From: Stagonosporopsis chrysanthemi
Lineage: Eukaryota > Ascomycota > Dothideomycetes > Pleosporales > Didymellaceae
NCBI GenBank assembly: GCA_022560025.1
Contig: JAFISE010000024.1
Coordinates: 124,001 to 188,000, forward strand
DNA length: 64,000 nucleotides
Direction of reading: 5' to 3'
Positions 41,506 to 52,223 of the stretch are shown in pieces; within the stretch, counting starts at the first letter, position 1; every line of letters starts with the position of its first letter. The position numbers and the translations under genes were made by a program. A model generated the notes under the pieces. It searched no databases and was not told where the DNA came from. It saw only the letters and a program-made list of their open reading frames with translations.

Positions 41506-42232
41506 GGTCTGGCAGGGGGGGTCGCGAGGCTAGCAGCAGCGCAGAGGGGCGCGCATGGCGAGTGGTGTGGCTGCGCGGTGCAGGCGGCGGTGCGGCGGGC
41601 GACAAAGAGCGCCTCCTGGATGAGGCCGCAGAAGTGCCTGGGCACGGCAACGACGCTGGACGTGCTGGGCCGTGGCGGGCGCGACGATCAACGGCGCGCC
41701 GGGGGCGTTGCTGCTGCACCCCGGACGACGTCACGAGCCCGTGCACACGCCGCCGTGAACGACCAGACGCAACGTCTGTCCGCACAGCTGGACAGGCCCG
41801 GCGTCTGAAGGGCACCCAGCGCGATGGACCGGCCGCAACGTACCCAGGTACTTCCCGCACGCTACACTCTAGCTCGATGCATGTCTTGAACACTTGGAGT
41901 CTAGCCAAGTCAAACTACATTCTTCCTGTGGCTTTCTAGGTTTTCTGAGTTTTCTAAGCTGAACCAAAACATACATGGTATAAGACGCCGTGAGATGCAC
42001 CCTTCGAATGTTGCCCTTGGACGATGCTCCCATGGCTGCAGGGCAAGCCAGGGATCAGCCTGACCCAGACATTAAGAAATATTCCGCCGCGGCCCCTCAA
42101 GAGCAACCCTGAACCCCTCAAGAGCAACCCTGAACCCCTCAAGAGCAACCCTGAACCCCTCAAGAGCAACCCTGAACCCTTCAAGAGCAACCCTGAACCC
42201 CTCAAGAGCGAACCAAGCGAACCAAGCGCGCC
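41506..42232. other. Intergenic, includes a 21-bp minisatellite
   Basis: Upstream region of the large anchored-protein gene, G+C-rich near 41520-41760, followed by the minisatellite listed separately. The frames on both strands here are repeat-driven or shadows. Confidence 0.5.
42095..42210. repeat. 21-bp tandem minisatellite, five to six copies
   Basis: The unit CCTCAAGAGCAACCCTGAAC plus one C repeats with AAGAGC at 42099, 42120, 42141, 42162, 42183 and 42204. One copy has CCTTC in place of CCCTC and the last is partial, turning into GCGAACCAAG repeats. The period is a multiple of three, so both strands stay open (PLKSNPE or ALEGFRV heptads), which makes the open frames through it unreliable evidence of coding. 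It ends about 23 bases beyond the stop of the cysteine-rich gene. Confidence 0.97.
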
Positions 42233-43084
42233 TCAACCCTCGAGGCCGTCGCCAAACTCCTCCCTCCACAGCTTATGCACCGCCTTGACAATGGCGCGCC
42301 TCTGCTCTCCGTGCAGACCGTCCACCAGCTCCCCGAGTTCCCTCTCGCTGTCCTTGTGCGCAACCAGCTCGAAGCGGTACGCCCAGGCACTCCCCGCGGG
42401 GCCCTCGCTCTGCTCCACGTGCTTGAACAGGCTGTTGTGCCACTCGATGAGGTCCTTGCCCGTCACGAGCCGCTCCTTGAAGCCCGCCACCCACGTCTTG
42501 AGGTACGGGTCTAGACGCGTGCCGATGGGCCGGGACATGCGCTCGGGATCGGCGGGCTTCTGCACGCTCCTGAGGTGGTGGTAGATCTGTCCGTACGCCG
42601 TGACGCGGTCCAGGATGTTGATGACTTGGGTGTTGATGTCGGCGTCGGCGTCGGTAGGGGCAGTGCCAGTGCCGTTGTCTCGCTTTTGCTTGCGGCACCA
42701 GCCCATGCAGGGGATCTCGGTGCGCTCGTCACCGGACCAGTTGAGGCTCATGCCAGGGCTGGGCTCTGCCCACTCGCTGTCCTCGGACATGATGATGATG
42801 AGGTCCGACGCCGACGGAGAGTCGGTGCCGGCCCCGTCGTTGATCATGTAGCAGGCGCTCATGCACGCATCGAAGCATTCGTTCTGGTATCCGTTGCTCA
42901 CGCAGTTGTTGCGGCCCCGGAACTGCTCGCAGAGAGGCTCGCACTCTCCCGTGTAGCGTGCCACAAGCGGAGGAATAACGTAGCTGATGGATGTGCTGTT
43001 GGTGAGAGTGTTGGTGATGGGGAGACGAGATCCAAGAACCATGGGAGCTGCAGAGGCAGCTGCAATAAGGAGGGTGGAATTCAT
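42233..43084 (-). CDS. Secreted cysteine-rich protein, effector-like
   Basis: Single-exon gene for 283 residues. The N-terminus (MNSTLLIAAASAAPMVLGS) is a signal peptide. Eight cysteines lie at 48, 52, 61, 70, 74, 78, 126 and 130, spaced C-x3-C-x8-C-x8-C-x3-C-x3-C, then C-x3-C (CMGWC). The C-x3-C pairs suggest a disulfide-stapled helical hairpin. Right after the last pair is KQKRDNG, a Lys-Arg dipeptide that Kex2-type proteases cut. The remaining 148 residues contain no cysteine and look like a helical domain (YLKTWVAGFKERLVTGKDLIEW, split here as YLKTWVAGFKERL and GKDLIEWHNSLF). I recognise no family. A secreted two-part protein, perhaps processed, is an inference. The stop is followed within about 25 bases by the minisatellite. 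Confidence 0.75.
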   Translation of the reverse strand: MNSTLLIAAASAAPMVLGSRLPITNTLTNSTSISYVIPPLVARYTGECEPLCEQFRGRNNCVSNGYQNECFDACMSACYMINDGAGTDSPSASDLIIIMSEDSEWAEPSPGMSLNWSGDERTEIPCMGWCRKQKRDNGTGTAPTDADADINTQVINILDRVTAYGQIYHHLRSVQKPADPERMSRPIGTRLDPYLKTWVAGFKERLVTGKDLIEWHNSLFKHVEQSEGPAGSAWAYRFELVAHKDSERELGELVDGLHGEQRRAIVKAVHKLWREEFGDGLEG

Positions 43085-46000
43085 TGTGACTTGGGATTAG
43101 ATGATTTTCTGATGTGGAAAGCCAGGTTGGGGAGATGAGATCAATATATACTGCTCGGTTGTTGCAAAGTCGGTTCGTTTGGGTTGGAGTGAGGATGTGT
43201 TTTCCCAGCAAGTCCCTGTTCCTCTCACAGAGACTGTAATTTTTGTACTCAGGACGGGAACTTCTCCACTCCACACAGACTCACACAGCCCAAAATAAGG
43301 ATGGGGTCCTCATGTAACAAGTTCAATCATGAAAAAACGCCCAACTCTAGTAACCTCTGTCGCGTTGTGCGGAAAGGGAATTATTGAAGGACTGGTACGA
43401 GCACGTCGCTACCGGATTCCTGATATCACCGCAGACTCCCTTGATCTGCTCCTAGGGTCCGACCCGGCAATATTCGACATCACAGAAGTCTCATGTGTAT
43501 GTGTGAGAGAGAGGAAGCTATAGCGCTGGATCTCGGTTCGAAGAAGTAGCATCGGAGCGCAACGCCATTATGTGAGATCTGCGGTGAATGTGTGACATTG
43601 CGCGATGAAGGGCTCGCGCAAGAGGCGATTAGAACCAAATGAAAGCAGCATGCGTCTGTCTCCATCCACAGATTCTGTCTGCTCCGGTAGCGGACGAGCG
43701 ACAGACTCCCAGTGCCGGCATGCATGCATGCAAGCAAGCTCTGCAAGTATCGGTCAGTTATCACACGGCTCATGCCTGTCATTACGCGCAACCTCGAACT
43801 CTACAGCCTTGGCGAGGTTGATTTTGTACGCTCGTCTGGCCGGGCGGTCTTGCGTCGATCAGCATCGCTCTTCCCTCCAGCTACTGCCAAATCAGGAAAG
43901 ACTGCTGATCTGGCCAGCCCAAGTCTCCTGCATGACATGAGATCGAATGCGCGTTATGCGTGAGACACCTGCACGAGCCGAGCTCACCGTGGCCACTGGC
44001 CAGCTGCCAGATGTGGCTGGCTGGCTGGCTGGCCATACCTATGATGGGCGACGGCGCGAGGCTGATAGGCGGAGAAGAGCTGAAAGCCTGCGCGCTTGAA
44101 ACACGAGTTCGTGTGCACCATTGTGGAGGGTTCAGAGACATTCTAGACTCTGTGCCGTTGCACGACAAAAGGTCTGCTTGCTGCGTCAAGCGCTGGCAAG
44201 AACAAGAGCTGCAATGAGGTGCTTGACAGGCGCTTCAGACCGACACATATAAGAGCCGTGGACACAGGGTTCAGAGGCATCGAATAGTCGTCGTTTCTGG
44301 CAGTGTGTATCGTGAATGAGTCTCTGCAAACTGACTCCCATCTGCCGTAAGCTGACGTTGCAACTGAGCTTCGTGGTGGTAGAAGAGCAAGCTTCATTCA
44401 CCGCGGCCAATATAAGCGTAAACGGCCATCTTGCTTCACGGCATGCAAACAAAAGATCCGATGGTTATTTCCGATGCAAGTTGACTGTGTCACTCACCTC
44501 GGGATTCGGATCAGCGAGGTTGTAGGGGCAGTTTAGACCCCGCGCATGCGGTGCCGTCGTCCTCCTGATGATGGGTCTTCGTCAGCCTGGTCCCGACCTG
44601 CTGGTAGTAATGCTGGAGGGACTTGAAAATGGTGATGAAGTGTGGAAGTAGGGCCGTGGCAGAACTCTGGTTGGCTGCTGTCTAGGCAGTAAGCACTGGC
44701 AACTGGGCATGCATGCCTGCAACGACAAAGGCCCAAAGACACTTGCTCGTAACCTTGTAGCATCCGACCGAAACTTTCCGTCTAGACTGTCTTGTGGAAA
44801 TGGGCCGGTGAGAGAGGAAGCTTGGAGTTGAACCAGACTATTCTTCGGTACACTGCGGAGAGTCCGAACGATATTCCCGCACGTTCTCACAATGAGCAGG
44901 CGAGCTCGAATAGGTAGTCCGTGACTGATGATCTACCTGCAGGCCCATTGCGTACAGGCCTGCGGCCACAATGTGGACTGTTGTTGCACCACGCTATGAA
45001 CATAACATAGTTCACCGGAAGACCAGTGTAACCTATCACAATGATTCGTGGCACACTGTGCCCAGCCGTATTGCTACCGTATATGGTTCGCTGAACCAGT
45101 TCAGCTGTACACGGTGGTTACAGCTATTCTCGAGCTTGCTCGTCTGCTCGCCTGACAATACAATGTCGGTAGCACTGATGACACGTGAGAAATAACAAGG
45201 CTCAGTGCCCTTACCTCGACGGGACACCGTGGTGTAGACCAAACCCAAGTTGGCGTTTGGTAGCGAGTACGTTAGCGACGCAGAGTAAGAAACCCTGAAA
45301 CGCTGAGTCTTGCCAGGCCAAGAATGGGCTTACGAATCAGCAAGCGCGTCTACGCATGCTGCTGTTTGCCTTCTACGTCAGAATGGCTTTGACCAGTGGC
45401 CATACTCCATACCACGACGCTGCTGCATGCGGCGTCATATGGCATGCTGCACGCAGTAGTCGAGGGTGTTGGCGGCCAACCGAAGGCCTCAGACGGACCT
45501 GCATCTGGGATATGGCGGGAATCATGGGGGAGACCGATCTGACGCCTAAATGCCCATATACCGCATTTCGGAATCATCTTGCCAAGACATGATGTCGACG
45601 GGCGGATACCTGTCTGTTAGCAGCTCAACATTATGCTCGTGTAATCGTATCGCGGGCCACCATGTGTGAAGTTGCAGCAGGCTACGCACGATGGCTGTGT
45701 GATAGCAACACGTGCGGCTGCTGGTAAGGCTGTTCGTAATCGAGCAACGTGAAGCAACAAGAATCCAGACACAAGCCATCGGCTCAAACTTATCTCGACG
45801 GCACCGTTGGCACCAATTGGTCTGTGGTCGGCGACTCTTGGTCAAATGGACAAGCCCTCGTGGGCGCTGATTCGTGACCGTCTCGGCTCCGCTTGCAACG
45901 AGGCGGATGGCCCGGTAATCTGGCCGCGAGGCTGGACAGGGAAGAAATGATGCGAACCGTGTTGCTAGCGAAGCGCTGCTCATGCTGGCCGTGATGGACG

Positions 46001-46732
46001 TGATTTGGAGCGCGTTCGTTTGCTGTTATGGCGCCGCGACCGGAATGCAGCATCGTCGTCGTCAGAATCCTGGCCGCACAACTAGCAGTCCTGCACCTCG
46101 AAATAGCGAGAGCATGACCAAGCAGTCATCACAATACCTCGCTCTTCCCAGCCAGCCAGCGACCAAGCCTTGCAGTGTGGGTTTCGCAATGCTGCGAGGC
46201 GGCGTGATCAGACACAAGGTTCCGACGGGGCGTCTTGTTTCTTTTTGATTAGCCAGCCAAACCGGCATCGCAGCCTTCATCCCAACTGTACGCGTCTTCT
46301 CGCTTGATTCGCGGCAGGGTCGATGAGCATCGCCCAGGCTGAAGCTGAGGCCCAATAGGCGTTCAGCTCGCCTCCTTCAGGTGGTGGCTGCAGGAAAAGC
46401 CGCCCACTCAGATGGCAAGTGCGAGGCTGACGCCGGCTGAAAAAACACAGCCTTGTCGCACTCCACCTTTCCCCAGCGCAAATCGTTCTATCAGGCAGCT
46501 GCATAAGTGTATTTGGCACGCCCAGCCCCCGCTCCATGGCCGGCCGAGAGACACACTTGAAGTTCCTGACATCGCGACCTCATCCCATCTCTATCCCCAT
46601 CAGCCCTAGTCGCCGTTTGGAGGACCGGCCCCACCCAGACAGGAAATCGACTACCACTTCCGTCCCCCACGTTGTGCCGGACTCGAGTATTCCCATCACC
46701 GTCTTGGACCTTGGGTGCATCCTCAGCCGTAC
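43085..46732. other. 3.6-kb gene-poor stretch
   Basis: No reading frame here has family signatures or clear splice-joined exons. Frames up to about 145 codons occur on both strands and overlap. A (TGGC)5 tract lies at 44014-44033. Restricted regions could hold decayed mobile DNA or unrecognised non-coding RNA, but I see no terminal repeats or transposase motifs. The last 200 bases may include an upstream exon of the C2H2 gene. Confidence 0.4.
44014..44033. repeat. (TGGC)5 simple repeat
   Basis: Five perfect TGGC copies in the gene-poor stretch. Its interest is limited to possible length polymorphism. Confidence 0.95.
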
Positions 46733-47476
46733 ATGCCTCCGACAAGAACAAGAGCAAGGATGAAGGAAGAAATGCCCGTCTCCAATACCATCTCGACCGC
46801 GACTCAAACTAGTGATCCGGTGGAGCCGCAGGCCACGAGGGAAACCCTCGTTACAGCTCCGATCAAGAATGACACACCAAACACCTCTCCCACGTTCCAA
46901 ACTGCAGCCAAAACCCCGTCTCGTAGAGTGTTGCGACTGAAGTGTCCAACATGCAATGATTACCCCGACGGCTTCCGGAGCGAGCATGAGCTACGACGTC
47001 ACACCAACCGCATCCACAGGAAGACGCGCAAGGTCTGGGTAACCATCGACACGTCGCCAGACAAGTCTTTCCTCGCAAATTGCAAAGCCTGCCAGAGCGG
47101 TAAGAGGTATAACGAGTGCTACAACGCTGCTTCACACCTCCGCAGGATGCACTTCCACCCCCACAAACGCGGCGAGAGGAAGATGACCGCCGCCGAGGCG
47201 CGTAAGGGAGGGAAAGCCACAGACTTGGATCCTCCTATGGATGTCTTAAAGACGAACTGGTTGCGAGAGGTGGATGAGCTGGCGGACGGGGAAGACTCGC
47301 CTATGGATGATGTGAGGAATGACTCCTTGACCCAACCGCCAGTGCTACCGCTACCACAAGTTCAGCAGCAGCCTACCGGCGCCAAAGCTGATGCAAAAGC
47401 ACCGCCAACACCAACAACACCCTCCACCCGTTCCATGGCTATCGATAGCATCGTTGACAAGATCGACGCCGCTTGA
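46733..47476 (+). CDS. C2H2 zinc-finger protein (fungal DUF7896-like)
   Basis: The frame from ATG 46733 gives 247 residues. A C2H2 finger reads LKCPTCNDYPDGFRSEHELRRH followed by TNRIH (shown as CPTCNDYPDGFRSEHELRRH), with C-x2-C and H-x4-H spacing. A second zinc-type segment follows (NCKACQSGKRYNECYNAASH, then LRRMHF). This pair, with the link KTRKVWVTID, is typical of a group of filamentous-fungal regulators. The tail is Pro/Thr-rich. The sequence just before the ATG (GCATCCTCAG) could be a splice acceptor, so an upstream exon may exist and the start is not certain. Many relatives are longer, which supports that caution. Expected to be a nuclear DNA-binding protein; targets unknown. Confidence 0.75.
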   Translation: MPPTRTRARMKEEMPVSNTISTATQTSDPVEPQATRETLVTAPIKNDTPNTSPTFQTAAKTPSRRVLRLKCPTCNDYPDGFRSEHELRRHTNRIHRKTRKVWVTIDTSPDKSFLANCKACQSGKRYNECYNAASHLRRMHFHPHKRGERKMTAAEARKGGKATDLDPPMDVLKTNWLREVDELADGEDSPMDDVRNDSLTQPPVLPLPQVQQQPTGAKADAKAPPTPTTPSTRSMAIDSIVDKIDAA

Positions 47477-48555
47477 AGGCCTGCATGCTGGCTTTGGAGA
47501 CACAAGGCACAGCACCCGATGAACGTTCGTGCTCAGAAAGCACCGACTGACGAACAAGCGCTCAGAATAGCATTGCAACACAGAGTAGGCGACCCATCGA
47601 CAGCAGCCGCTGAGTGATCCGGCTGCAGACATACGGCCGAAGATTCCAGCAAGGAGCCTGCCCCACCCTCGCATAACTCGGTCAGTCGCTGGAGGCGGCA
47701 CAACTAGGCACACCACCAACAAGTCGACACATTCACAATCGACACAGTAGATGCTATCTGCTCTACTGCACTTAGCCTGACACTTGCTTCTGAAGCAGGC
47801 CAGCCTTGGGATTCGGGCGAGGCTGAGAGGCACCGACACCGGTGAGCGGTCAGCCTTGCCCGTCGGGAAGGGCGCACCAGAGATGTGGTCAGGAATTCGT
47901 CCATCTCGTGAGCGCTCCACTTTTTCCAGGCTCTTTCTTCGATAGTCTCGAGTCCTCGTGTTTCGGTCCAGATATAAATAGTGGTGCGCCTTATGTACTG
48001 GACACGACACGTTGTCGCGTGCTTGCGCGATGACCCTGAATCAGGTACACAACAGGTGTTGTGCACGAAATATTGATCTCTGCAATGGACGTGTACATTA
48101 GCGAACAAAATATTAGAAGATTGTGTATAAGCTATGCGCAGGGGCATGAAGTGACTTTAAAAGCACTGCGAGTGTAGATCTAGCTCCCAGTCGTGTGGAT
48201 CCGCGAGTGACGTGTGACCTCTGCGCGAGGATTTTGGGCAATCGCGTCGCGAATCCTCCGAAACCATCACAAACACGCTTCAACGGTACGTATCCGCACA
48301 TGCACATCGAGGCTGCAGTTGCTTACCCCGAACGCATGGCAGGAGCGATTGAGATCAACTCTGCGCTCTCGAGCGCCCGCAACGCCGTACGCCTTCTTGC
48401 CAACGTGTACATCTCCACAGCAGGAGTACACTGTGTAGACTGTCTAAGCCAACGATGGCTGCAGTGTTGCTACACCATACCCAGATCTTGAGCCTGGTTT
48501 ATAGTAACTCGTCGACGGCCCTTGAAGTAGATTGGAAATCTGTGTATCCTACAAC
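47477..48555. other. Intergenic
   Basis: A 219-codon minus-strand frame starting at 48010 overlaps the end of the C2H2 gene and lacks any signature; I treat it as its shadow. No other gene is supported in this stretch. Confidence 0.45.
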
Positions 48556-49886
48556 ATGAGCTGGCACAGCCTTAGGAATCCTGTGCAGAATTTTGTCAAC
48601 TTGGGGAGGCTTTATAGTCTGTCACCAGGGGTAGAGCCGCGGTTGCCACATGGGCAAACTCGCCAGAGGATCCCCTTATTTTACTATCCCTCTAGTTACC
48701 CAAAGCCATTCCACGGCGGCGTGAACATGGGTGGTCTCTACAGAAGGAGCTATCCTTCGCCGTTTCTGGAACCTCGCGGCTGGGCATACTTAGAAGATGG
48801 CTCTGTTTTCATCGCACGTGAGACCTACAACCACCACGACCTTCAGCAGATATTGAGGATAGTCGATCACTACGTGCGTAAACCATCTGATGAAATACGA
48901 GCTCTTCAGGAGATCAGGATGGACCGAACACAAATGGTTCTGCTAGAGTGTGTATCTCGAGCTTCACTGTCAAGCTACCGACTAATTTTCTTGATAGGCA
49001 AAGCTACAGTGGCCCGTTGACGGGCACTGAATATCTGTACATGTACGGTCGATATTCTTACGGCTGTGAGAACATATCTTGTCCCTCCACACCATATGCT
49101 GCGATGCGTTTGGCGCTAGACTCGACACGAACATCTCCCATACCGATCGCTTCACCCAGTGGTGATAAAGATTATAAAACACTTCCGACTCCGGATTTCT
49201 TGACCATTTCTGACAAGCAACCAGCAACTTATTTGTTCCGTGGCACACTGATCGATGGGGTTCTGCAGCCAAATGTCCACCTAGGTAATGGACTGGTGTT
49301 CTCAGTAAGCCGAGGACAGGGGGGTCCCCGGGGAATGACGCCAGGTCCAGCTGAGAAACGAGTAATGCGACGTATTGCAAAGTCTCTCGGTTACAGTCCT
49401 CAGCGAGCGTTGCATCAGGAATCAAAGCGAAAAACTTCCATTCAGCACGTCAACAGTACCGAGTACGAGTCCAAAGCTGCACAGCTCAAAGAGTGGGAGC
49501 ACGCGCTCACGCAGCGGGAAAATGCGCTTCGCTGGAAGACAAAAGCCCAACGGCTTGATCAAAACATGAGCAAGATAAAATCCCGCCACGAGAAAAAGCT
49601 CCTCGAGCCTGACCTCAAGATCGCGAAGGCCAAGGCCAAGGCCAAGCTGCAACAGCCACCCACACAACGCGACAAGAACCACACCGGAGGAAAATCTCGA
49701 AAGCAAGAGGACTTCAAGTATCCCAGTTCGAAACATTTCAAGCCTACCAACGCTGTCGGAGCAAACACTCATGGAGACGGAGGGAAAGCAGCATATGGTG
49801 AATCCTTGTACGAGTTCCTCAACGAGGACAGTACCATGCCCACAAAAGCCCTCGAGTTGCTTCGGAAAGCGAAGCCGAAGCCTTGA
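48556..49886 (+). CDS. Unrecognised protein with basic coiled-coil C-terminus
   Basis: Two exons, 48556-48947 and 48998-49886, encode 426 residues. The 50-nt intron (GTGTGT donor, CGACTAAT branch, GATAG acceptor) joins to LLEQSYSGPLTGTEYLYMYG, giving a smooth protein. The N-terminal half has a folded look, rich in Tyr, Pro and Gly (LPHGQTRQRIPLFYYPSSYP, WAYLEDGSVFIARETYNHHD, LQQILRIVDHYVRKPSDEIR). The C-terminal half is a Lys/Gln-rich coiled coil (AAQLKEWEHALTQRENALRW), followed by KAKAKAKL and a short acidic tail (YEFLNEDSTMP). No signal peptide or membrane helix is seen. I do not recognise a family and cannot suggest a function; it may be restricted to a small group of fungi. Confidence 0.65.
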
Positions 49887-50879
49887 GCTGGCAACAAGCT
49901 GTTCGATTCTGCAATGCAACTTCAACAAGCCGGAGACTGCATCACGCATTTGCCAGACCCACTCACTAACTTGGTCTTGGAAAGAAGACCTCTCTGTGGC
50001 TGAAGACTTAATCTCAATGGTGCTTTCTGGTCCCGAAGTAGGCGCCCAACACGTTGGGAGGAAACAACTGACGCCCCGTGAAAGCTGGAGGCCATCCATA
50101 CTCGATACCGCGTGCCGCTGGAACTCGCGAGATCTCGAGCGCGAAGGGCCAGTCCTTTCTATGTCATCTAGACTGTACATTACGTACATAACAACTCAAC
50201 AGGACGTACATACTTAATCCAACTGCATCCTCTCTCCACCTAACACTGTCATGGCACTGCAGGTGACCTTCGACGTGTACTCTCAACCACCCCAGCCCGA
50301 CACCTCGAGTCGGCCATCGACTTGTCTTTCTGGATCCGCCATTCGTGACCAACCTCCACATGTCAGCGGCGCGAGGAGGAAGCTCCTGTTCGAATTAGAC
50401 CACACGTCCACAAATCACGCAGGGCAACGGCCTGACACGCCTCCAGCTCGCTGCTTGAAGAGCGTCGTGGTCATCTCATCGTTCACACAGCACCCAGCGC
50501 TCAGACACGAGAGAAAGCATAGTCAAAAAGCGTAATAGTAGCATTGCATTCCGATTCTGAGTCAGGGTATCCAGGTACAGCAGCCGTAACACATATAAAC
50601 ATGGACAAGTAGCATGAACGCCTCAGGCACCACGCAACGCCACGCTTGTTATAACAATAAGGAAATACGTTGTCTTTGATGCGACAGTGTAGAGGGGAAT
50701 TTTGAGCTAGTGGCGGTGCATCCTTCCAAATCCTGGGGCAGGGCAAGGGATGCCCGTGTGTGGCAGGGGCGTCGCACGCCATGATGGCGATCAAACAGGT
50801 GGAGAGACAGCCCTTTGTCCCCCCCACAACCCCACAACCCCACGTTGTGAGTCTCAGCCCCAGACCCACCCAGCCCTCC
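49887..50879. other. Intergenic, convergent 3' flanks
   Basis: Region between the coiled-coil gene (+) and the second receptor (-). A few frames under 150 codons lack signatures. Nothing else was seen. Confidence 0.45.
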
Positions 50880-52223
50880 TCACCGCGCATGCGGCCTCGT
50901 GGGACTACGGCTCTGTGTGCGCGGCGGCGTGAAGGTGTCGCTATCCGTGCTCGCAGTCGAGACGTGGATGTTGGTCTCGACCTGGACCGTGATGCCGTCA
51001 GCCAGCGCCGTCTTGATGATCGAGTCCTGGCTGCCTGTTGGGCTGTCCTCACGCAGCGAATCCAATTGCGATCTGCGCGTCTGGGTGCGCCCAAGGCGGC
51101 CGTCGACCATGCGGGAGAGGCGGTTGCTGCCACCGACGATAGTGACGGAACGCGTTGGCACGGTCTCTTTGTCCATGGATGTCAGGCCGTAATGTTCTAC
51201 ATCACCGGGTCGGGCGCCGGGGTTGGTGTTGACCATTGTGACGACGGTACGGTTGTATTGTGCGGTGGAGATTTCGTTGGTGACGAGAATGCGGCGGGTT
51301 AGGGTGTAGAGAAGTGCGTCGATCCAGCCGCACGATGTGAGGAGCGAGCCGGCAATGCAAAAAAAGGTGTCCGGCATCATAGTTCCTGTCATGGCGACCA
51401 TGCGACCCACTGCGATAGGTAGCGTAAGGACAACGTATACGGCTGGGTACATGACCATGAACTTCGTTGTGCGGGTGAGCTTTGTGGTGTCATTATTGAT
51501 GACGCTCCGAATGCGACCACGTAGGTGGATGAAGATGTGGCCGTAGATACCTATCGTACCGAATTCGACAATGAAGATCCAGAGGTAATGGAGCCATAAG
51601 CGTTCGTCTTGGTAATCGGCAGAGACCCAGCACTGAGTGTATCGTTAGACTTGTACCTCAGAACACTCGATTCCGCAGCTTACCCATCCTCCGGCTCGAC
51701 CAAAGTATTTGTCCCGATACATGGCTGGACCCAAGATAGTCAACAGCAAAGCAAATGCCCAGAGTCCTAGGATCGAAACTATGAACCACTTGTATGGCAT
51801 CTTGTAGCCTCTGACGACACCCAACCATGTGTGAACAGCAATGGCAAGGACGAAGAAGCCGCTGGATACATCGCCAATCTGCAGAAACCACGCCTGTACA
51901 AAACACGGTGCTGTTGGAGCCAATATCTTGTTGATCCGTAGCCAGTGAAACGACATGGCGAACGCAATCGCTTGCTGAAGGTCTGCCAGTAGGAGATTGT
52001 ATATGAGGATAACATATTGGTTGTAGCCAACGTATTCTCTATAGTGCTTCCGCCAACTGACCAACCTGTGTGTGATGAAAATCAGAAGAGCCGTGACACT
52101 GAGCAGAGACATCATGGCAAACAGTGTGACAGGGATAAGACCGGTTCGGTAAAGAGGCGTAAGCGGGTCGAGACTGTTTGGATACGGGAAATATCGCTTC
52201 TCCAGGCTGTGCCTGGGTGCCAT
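50880..52223 (-). CDS. Seven-transmembrane fungal receptor (Git3/GprM-like GPCR), copy 2
   Basis: Two exons, 52223-51684 and 51632-50880, encode 430 residues. The 51-nt intron has GTAAGC and ACTCAG ends and is in phase 0; the join reads GRAGGWCWVSADY. The protein parallels the receptor at 7822-9100: NQYVILIYNLLLADLQQAIA in helix 2 (copy 1 has NQFVILIFNLLWADIQQALA), LHYLWIFIVEFG in helix 5 (copy 1 THYFWIFIFEFG), and MVMYPAVYVVLTLPIA in helix 6 (copy 1 MVVYPAVYVVCTLPLA). The intron sits in a different place, just before the extracellular WCW motif, not within helix 5. The C-terminal tail is long, rich in Ser, Thr and Arg, and has candidate phosphorylation sites. It is probably a plasma-membrane G-protein-coupled receptor with unknown ligand. 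Confidence 0.87.

Noticed and set aside
42024..42584. Plus-strand frame with repeated PLKSNPE heptads
   Set aside because: The heptads result from the 21-bp minisatellite, and the rest is antisense to the cysteine-rich gene.
47351..48010. 219-codon minus-strand frame rich in Cys
   Set aside because: It overlaps the 3' end of the C2H2 gene and shows codon-shadow composition; no signal peptide or motif.
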